Assembly: GCA_947632615.1 (NCBI GenBank)
Contig: CANRPW010000017.1
Span: 1 to 53,876 of the forward strand
DNA from: an uncultured Clostridia bacterium
GTDB lineage: Bacteria > Bacillota > Clostridia > Lachnospirales > CAG-274
Length of the DNA: 53,876 nt
Direction: 5' to 3'
Shown here: piece after piece, positions 49,136-53,876 of the stretch
How the letters are laid out: every line of letters starts with the position of its first letter
Position numbering within the stretch: position 1 is the first letter of the stretch
Made by a program: the position numbers and the translations under genes
Notes under the pieces: generated by a model
The model's input: only the letters and a program-made list of their open reading frames with translations
Databases searched by the model: none
Told to the model about the DNA's origin: nothing

Positions 49136-50110
49136 TCAAATATTTCTTTCTTCCAGCAGAATAATAGGCTTGATAGCCTGCATAACGTCTGTAAAATCGG
49201 CAAAATTAAGAGCCTGTGAATTATCCGTAGCCGAATTTCCCGGAGTAGGGTGGATCTCAATAATAAGTCCGTCAGCTCCTGCGGCAACAGCTGCCTTTGA
49301 AAGGGGCTTTATGTACTCCATTACAAAAGCTGCGTGGCTTGGGTCTACAACAACGGGAAGGTGAGATTTTGCTTTAATAACAGGCACTGCGCTGATGTCT
49401 AAGGTATATCTTGTGGAGGTCTCATAAGTTCTTATACCTCTTTCACAAAGTATTACCTTTTCGTTTCCGTTTGAAAGTATATATTCTGCGCTGGTTAAAA
49501 GCTCGTCAATTGTAGCAGAAATGCCCCTGCAAAGTATTATGGGCTTTTTGGTTTTGGCACATTCCTTTAATATGCCGTAGTTTTCCATATTAGAAGGCCC
49601 AACAAGCAATATATCAACATGCTTTGCCGCCTCAGCTACGAGAGATTCTCTTTTTACCTCTGCTATCAGCTTAAGACTTGTCTGCTTTTTTATCTCATCT
49701 AACGAAGCGGCGGCCTCTTTTGTAAATACGCCGCATCTGAGCACATCTCCGCCGTTTTCTTCTACTACATCAGCAATTTCTGACATTTGCTCTACAGACT
49801 CTATCTGACAAGGTCCCGCTGCCACAACAAAGCTGTCTATCCCGAATTTGACATCTCCTACGCTTATAAGGGTAGGCTCTGTCTTAAACTTTCTGTTGGC
49901 GAGTTTATAGCTTTCTGTAAGATGAACAAGCTTGTCTACACCGGGGAAAAGTCTTGTGGTATCAGGCACTTTTTTCTTGTCGCCTATTATACCTATAATA
50001 GTAACGCTCTTGCCCTTGGAAATGTGGGTGTCAAGGCCTAAATCTTCGATAAAATCCTTCACTGCGGTTATATTTTCGTCAGTAGCCGTTGGCTTCATAA
50101 CAATTATCAT
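49136..50110 (-). CDS. DAHP synthase-like protein (class I beta), diverged active site
   Basis: A 324-aa homologue of 3-deoxy-7-phosphoheptulonate synthase (AroF/AroA type) with N-terminal ferredoxin-like regulatory domain (1-70: VMKPTATDENITAVKDFIED). The metal ligands appear kept: Cys in AAGPCQ, His in DPSH, Glu in IIEIHP and an Asp in the SATDNSQ segment. The usual phosphate-binding blocks are altered: the GGAFKPRTSPYSFQG loop is shorter and reads LRCGVFTKEAAASLDE, IGARN reads VGPSN, LLKRG reads ILCRG, and DPSHGTGRR reads DPSHAAFVM. The fold is clear, but DAHP synthase activity is doubtful. Database tools would probably name it aroF. Confidence 0.8.
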   Translation of the reverse strand: MIIVMKPTATDENITAVKDFIEDLGLDTHISKGKSVTIIGIIGDKKKVPDTTRLFPGVDKLVHLTESYKLANRKFKTEPTLISVGDVKFGIDSFVVAAGPCQIESVEQMSEIADVVEENGGDVLRCGVFTKEAAASLDEIKKQTSLKLIAEVKRESLVAEAAKHVDILLVGPSNMENYGILKECAKTKKPIILCRGISATIDELLTSAEYILSNGNEKVILCERGIRTYETSTRYTLDISAVPVIKAKSHLPVVVDPSHAAFVMEYIKPLSKAAVAAGADGLIIEIHPTPGNSATDNSQALNFADFTDVMQAIKPIILLEERNI

Positions 50111-50436
50111 AGAAAAAATCTCCTATTCTAAAAAAATATTATCCTAATTTTATATTTTAATGCTTTATAAGAAATATGTCAACTGTTAATGCCTTGAAAT
50201 ACATTATTTTACAATATTCGATAGTCATATTTTGGCTAAGTTATATGTGCATAGTCAGAGGTATTGAAAAATTTATACAAAAAAATTAACATTTTTTAAA
50301 ATAAAAAAAGGAAATTTACCTAATGTGTAGAAAACATATATATAAGTGTTTATGTAAAATTATTAATTTTAACATTTCGCAGTATATTTATATGTCAAAA
50401 GACATATTAATACATTAATGAAAAGGTGGTAAACTA
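50111..50436. other. AT-rich divergent intergenic region
   Basis: This 326-bp gap lies between the divergent DAHP-synthase-like and EF-G-like genes. It is strongly AT-rich with A and T tracts (for example 50278-50310). I see no ORF, RNA gene or long hairpin, and no promoter I would commit to. AAAGGTGG at 50424-50431 is the ribosome binding site of the following gene. Confidence 0.6.
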
Positions 50437-52515
50437 ATGAATACTTATTCCATGAAAGACATCAAGAATGTAGCCGTTTTAGGACACAGCGGCTGCGGCA
50501 AAACTACCATATGTGAAGCTATACTTTACATAAACGGAGTTATCAAGCGTTTCGGTAAGGTAGAAAGCGGAAATACCGTAAGCGACTACGATGCAGAAGA
50601 GATCAGACGTAAGGTTTCTATAAGCTCTTCCATCATTCCTGTAGAATTTGGGGGAAAGAAGATTAATTTTATCGACACTCCCGGCTTCTTCGACTTTGTA
50701 GGCGAAGTAAAGGAGGCTCTTTCTATTGCTGATGCTGCTCTTATAGTAGTAAGCGCAAAAAGCGGCGTAGAAGTAGGCACAGAAAAGGCTTGGGATCTTG
50801 CTACGGAAATGAACGTACCTAAGATGATACTTGTAAACGGTATGGACGACGAAAATGCAGATTTCCATAAAGTAGTAGAACAGCTTAAAGAAAAATTCGG
50901 CACAGGCATAGCTCCTATTCACTATCCCTTCTCAGAGGGCGGTAAATTTGCCGGTTTTGTAGATGTTGTAGGCAGAGCAGGCAGAAAGTTCTCAGGCGAT
51001 AAGGTAGAAGACTGCGCAGTTCCTTCAGATGTAGAAGATGATGTTGAAGAGGCAAGACTTGAGGTTTCTGAGGCTGTTGCCGAAACAGACGAGGAGCTTT
51101 TGGAAAAATTCTTTGACGATCAGGAGCTTACAAACGAAGAGATCCACACAGGTATCAAGTCCGGCGTTCTTGGCGGCGAGGTTACTCCTGTAATGTGCGC
51201 ATCAGCCACAACTACACTTGGTGTAAAGGTTCTTCTCAACCAAATTCTTGAATACGTACCTTCAACAAACGAGCTTAAGCCCACCATCAAGGCACTTGAC
51301 TCTGACGGAAACGAAACAGACGTAGAAGTCAGTGAAGATGCTCCTTTCTCAGCATTTGTTTTCAAGACAATTGCAGACCCCTACATCGGACGTTTAAGCA
51401 TATTCAAGGTTCGCACAGGCGTACTTAAGAAGGATATGACAATTAAAAATATGAATAAGGGCAAAAACGAAAAAGCAGGTCATATTTATGTTGTAAGAGG
51501 TAAAGAGCAAATTGAAGTAAACGAAGTAAGAGCAGGCGATATTGCAGCCCTTGCAAAGCTTTCAGATACAAGCACCTGCGACACACTTGCCGATCCTAAG
51601 TTTGGCAAGACATATCTTCCTATTGAGTTCCCACAGCCTTATCAGAAAAAGTCTGTAAGACCTGCCGCAAAGGGCGACGAAGATAAGATGGCTTCAGCAG
51701 TTTCTAAGCTGCTTGAAGAAGACAAGACTCTTAAATTCGTAGTAGACTCAGAAACAAAAGAATCCGTTATCTCAGGTATAGGCGATACTCACCTTGACGT
51801 ATTCCTTAAGAAGTTAAAGTCAAAATATAAGATCGACGTTATTCTTGACGAACCAAGGATCGCATATAAAGAAAAGATCAGATCTACTGTTGAGCACAGA
51901 CATAAATATAAAAAGCAGTCAGGCGGTTCGGGTCAGTACGGCGACGTTCAGATTGAATTTTCACCTAATTTTGAAGAGCCTGAAAAGCCATATGTATTTG
52001 AAGAACAGATCTTCGGCGGTTCAGTTCCCAAGCAGTATTTCCCCGCTGTTGAAAAGGGTATTCAGGAAAGCGTTAAGGCAGGTCCTCTTGCAGGCTATCC
52101 TGTTGTAGGTATTAAGGCAGTCCTTAAGGACGGCTCCTACCACGCAGTAGACTCAAACGAAAACGCTTTCAGAACAGCTACAAAAATGTGCTTCAAGGAA
52201 GCATTCCTTAAGGCTAAGCCCACAATTCTCGAGCCTATCATGGACATCGAAGTAATAGTTCCCGGAGATTACACCGGCGATATTATGGGCGATATGAATA
52301 AGAGAAGAGGTCGTGTAAACGGTATGGAAGCTTATGGCAATAAGCAGAAGATACTTGCTCAAGCTCCTCTTTCGGAAATGTCTTCATACGCAACAGACCT
52401 TCGCTCTATGACACAGGGCAGAGGCGACTTCACAATGAAGTTCTCAAGCTATGAAGAAGCACCTCAGGATGTTGTAAATAAGGTTATTGCAGCAGCCGAA
52501 GAAGCAAATAAATAA
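50437..52515 (+). CDS. Elongation factor G-like GTPase (EF-G paralogue)
   Basis: Translational GTPase, 692 aa, with all five EF-G domains. The P-loop is GHSGCGKTT, switch II DTPGFFDF, domain IV contains SGGSGQYGDVQIEF and the C-terminus MTQGRGDFTMKFSSYEEAP. The G4 motif is NGMD where canonical EF-G has NKMD. Together with switch I SDYDAEEIRRKVSIS this marks an EF-G-2-like paralogue rather than the main translocase fusA. Its function is not known; it may act in ribosome recycling or stress. Start ATG with AAAGGTGG. Confidence 0.9.
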   Translation: MNTYSMKDIKNVAVLGHSGCGKTTICEAILYINGVIKRFGKVESGNTVSDYDAEEIRRKVSISSSIIPVEFGGKKINFIDTPGFFDFVGEVKEALSIADAALIVVSAKSGVEVGTEKAWDLATEMNVPKMILVNGMDDENADFHKVVEQLKEKFGTGIAPIHYPFSEGGKFAGFVDVVGRAGRKFSGDKVEDCAVPSDVEDDVEEARLEVSEAVAETDEELLEKFFDDQELTNEEIHTGIKSGVLGGEVTPVMCASATTTLGVKVLLNQILEYVPSTNELKPTIKALDSDGNETDVEVSEDAPFSAFVFKTIADPYIGRLSIFKVRTGVLKKDMTIKNMNKGKNEKAGHIYVVRGKEQIEVNEVRAGDIAALAKLSDTSTCDTLADPKFGKTYLPIEFPQPYQKKSVRPAAKGDEDKMASAVSKLLEEDKTLKFVVDSETKESVISGIGDTHLDVFLKKLKSKYKIDVILDEPRIAYKEKIRSTVEHRHKYKKQSGGSGQYGDVQIEFSPNFEEPEKPYVFEEQIFGGSVPKQYFPAVEKGIQESVKAGPLAGYPVVGIKAVLKDGSYHAVDSNENAFRTATKMCFKEAFLKAKPTILEPIMDIEVIVPGDYTGDIMGDMNKRRGRVNGMEAYGNKQKILAQAPLSEMSSYATDLRSMTQGRGDFTMKFSSYEEAPQDVVNKVIAAAEEANK

Positions 52516-52523
52516 TACATCAA

Positions 52524-52549
52524 AAAGACGGTTCGTAAGAGCCGTCTTT
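52524..52549 (+). terminator. Hairpin after the EF-G-like gene
   Basis: AAAGACGGTTC (52524-52534) pairs with GAGCCGTCTTT (52539-52549), loop GTAA. The T run is poor, so termination may be partial. Confidence 0.6.
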
Positions 52550-52571
52550 AATTTCATAAGGGGGTAATTAT

Positions 52572-53588
52572 ATGAATATAACGCTTGGAAAAACAGGTAT
52601 AACCGTAAATAAAAATGGCTTTGGCGCTCTCCCCATACAAAGGGTAGATAAAAAAACTGCGGCATACCTTTTAAGAAAAGCCTATGACAACGGTATAAAC
52701 TACTTCGACACAGCCAGATTTTACACCGACAGTGAAGAAAAAATAGGCTATGCCTTAAGTGATGTAAGAGATAAAATATACATAGCCACAAAAACAATGT
52801 GCTCTACAGTTGAGGAATTTAACTCTCAGCTTGACACCTCTCTTAAAATGCTAAAAACAGACTATATAGACGTATATCAGTTCCACAACCCATCATTTTG
52901 CCCCAAAAGGGGAGATGACTTATATGAGGCTATGGAGGAAGCAAAGCGCCAAGGCAAGATAAGGCACATAGGCATTACAAATCACCGCCTCAGCGTAGCT
53001 AAGGAGGCTATACTGTCAGGTCTTTACGAAACACTGCAATTCCCGTTTTGCTATCTCGCAACAGATAAGGACATAGAAATAGTAAACCTTTGTAAAGAAC
53101 ACAATATGGGCTTTATAGCCATGAAGGCTCTTTCGGGCGGGCTTATTACAAACTCCCAAGCAGCAGCCGCCTTTATGTCGGAGTATGACAATGTTCTGCC
53201 TATATGGGGCGTACAGCGAGAAGGGGAGTTGGACGAATTTTTACGCTATAAAGACGAATTTCCCACAATGACAGCTGATATAAGGGCATATATTGAAAAT
53301 GAAAGAAAAACTCTCTCAGGCGAATTTTGCCGTGGCTGCGGCTATTGTATGCCTTGCCCTGCGGGTATAGAGATAAACAACTGCGCAAGAATGTCGCTGC
53401 TTATAAGGCGTTCCCCCTCGGCTTCTCATTTAAGCCCCGAAGGTCAGGAAAAGATGCGCAGAATAGAAGGCTGTCTCAACTGCGGCAAATGTAAGTCAAA
53501 ATGCCCCTACGGTCTTGATACCCCAAACCTTCTTAAGAAAAATTATGAAGACTATAAAAACATACTCGCCGGCAAGGTAAAGGTTTAA
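52572..53588 (+). CDS. Aldo/keto reductase with C-terminal ferredoxin domain
   Basis: A 338-aa NADPH-type aldo/keto reductase (barrel about 1-260) fused to a 4Fe-4S module. The catalytic tetrad is visible in NYFDTARFY (Asp, Tyr), IATKT (Lys) and VYQFHN (His). The C-terminal part has two clusters: CRGCGYCMPCP and CLNCGKCKSKCP. Such proteins are common in anaerobic Clostridia; the substrate is unknown. ATG behind AAGGGGG. Confidence 0.92.
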   Translation: MNITLGKTGITVNKNGFGALPIQRVDKKTAAYLLRKAYDNGINYFDTARFYTDSEEKIGYALSDVRDKIYIATKTMCSTVEEFNSQLDTSLKMLKTDYIDVYQFHNPSFCPKRGDDLYEAMEEAKRQGKIRHIGITNHRLSVAKEAILSGLYETLQFPFCYLATDKDIEIVNLCKEHNMGFIAMKALSGGLITNSQAAAAFMSEYDNVLPIWGVQREGELDEFLRYKDEFPTMTADIRAYIENERKTLSGEFCRGCGYCMPCPAGIEINNCARMSLLIRRSPSASHLSPEGQEKMRRIEGCLNCGKCKSKCPYGLDTPNLLKKNYEDYKNILAGKVKV

Positions 53589-53617
53589 TATAAGCTTTAC
53601 CGACTTGCAAAAAAATC

Positions 53618-53652
53618 TCCCCTATGTGCATAGCACATAGGGGAATTTTTTT
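53618..53652. terminator. Bidirectional intrinsic terminator
   Basis: 12-bp stem (53618-53629/53633-53644) with a 3-nt loop, flanked by AAAAAA on one side and TTTTTTT (53646-53652) on the other. It serves the aldo/keto reductase gene and the converging dockerin-like gene. Confidence 0.9.
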
Positions 53653-53662
53653 ATAGCTTTGC

Positions 53663-53876
53663 TTAAGCTAACTGTTTTTCAAGTGTAAACTTATATGATG
53701 CCCTTAATACCTTGTTAAGGATTTCGCTTGCATCTGCCGGTTCTACTTTTCCGTTTCCGTCTACATCGGCTTTGTCAACAGTTTCGCCCTTGCTTGCAGC
53801 TGCATAAACCTTAGCGGCGTCATTACTTGTAATAACTCCGTCTCCGTCAGCATCGCCAAGACCCTTAAGATTTACG
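53663..53876 (-). CDS. Dockerin-like C-terminal domain (partial, runs off the window)
   Basis: The 3' end of a minus-strand gene, stop codon TAA at 53663-53665 (read on the minus strand); the 5' end lies beyond the window. The last 71 residues contain a pair of calcium-binding repeats: LGDADGDGVITSNDAAKVYA and ADVDGNGKVEPADASEILNK, which match the duplicated EF-hand-like segments of type I dockerins. Dockerins attach enzymes to cohesins in cellulosomes, but similar domains occur in other surface proteins of Clostridia. Confidence 0.85.
   Translation of the reverse strand, partial: VNLKGLGDADGDGVITSNDAAKVYAAASKGETVDKADVDGNGKVEPADASEILNKVLRASYKFTLEKQLA

Noticed and set aside
49650..49780. Frameshift explaining the altered loop of the DAHP-synthase-like protein
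   Set aside because: The frame is continuous and the flanking parts align in the same frame; the difference is a shortening plus substitutions at four separate motifs.

Overview
The window looks like chromosome of an anaerobic, spore-forming, low- to mid-GC Firmicute (Clostridia), probably a plant-polysaccharide degrader. Spore genes (gpr protease, a dipicolinate synthase B subunit, a SpoIID-domain lipoprotein), oxygen-sensitive enzymes (class III ribonucleotide reductase NrdD/NrdG, an Fe-S aldo/keto reductase), AGGAGG-type ribosome binding sites and sigma-A promoters (TTGACA-17-TATAAT type) all point that way. A 2,350-residue surface pectate lyase (PL9) with SLH anchors, and a dockerin-like fragment at the right edge, suggest a gut or rumen pectin/fibre degrader. 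The combination resembles Monoglobus-like bacteria, but that is inference.

Layout. 1-6940: housekeeping genes on the plus strand (small zinc-ribbon-like protein, GlnRS, LCP-family wall ligase, two flavoproteins, ArsC/Spx-like protein). 7465-23752: a 16.3 kb PBSX-like phage gene cluster on the plus strand: TerS, TerL, portal, scaffold, capsid, head completion proteins, sheath, tube, two chaperones, baseplate and fibres. It has no integrase, repressor, replication or lysis gene, and the only tape-measure candidate has 256 residues. 24251-31619: the PL9-SLH protein with its own promoter and terminator. 31620-32240: tRNA-Arg(CCG) between two arrays of perfect hairpins. 32251-38922: gpr (minus), an aconitase-family hydratase, an SseB-like protein, a ClC antiporter and an orphan dpaB. 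39491-43348 (minus): signal peptidase I, a coiled-coil protein, a CBS-ACT protein and a SpoIID-SLH lipoprotein. 43453-47444: nrdD-nrdG behind a promoter with probable NrdR boxes, then a DJ-1-like protein and an unknown protein. 47502-47854: tmRNA. 48035-50110 (minus): tyrA and a strongly diverged DAHP-synthase homologue. 50437-53588: an EF-G-like GTPase and an Fe-S aldo/keto reductase. 53663-53876: the 3' end of a dockerin-like gene on the minus strand.

The most unusual structure is a family of long, almost perfect palindromes (stems about 19-50 bp, loops about 2-4 nt) packed back to back in most of the larger intergenic gaps: 35-239, 4853-4973, 6964-7418, 17220-17369, 31623-31857, 32012-32240, 38926-39048, 39287-39434 and 47896-48020. 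They share stem-base and linker sequences (for example CCCCATTGGTC or CCCCGGTGGTC), but the stem interiors differ from locus to locus while staying perfectly paired. One cluster interrupts the phage tail operon and another sits next to an apparent gene remnant, so they look mobile. No gene that would mobilise them is visible here.
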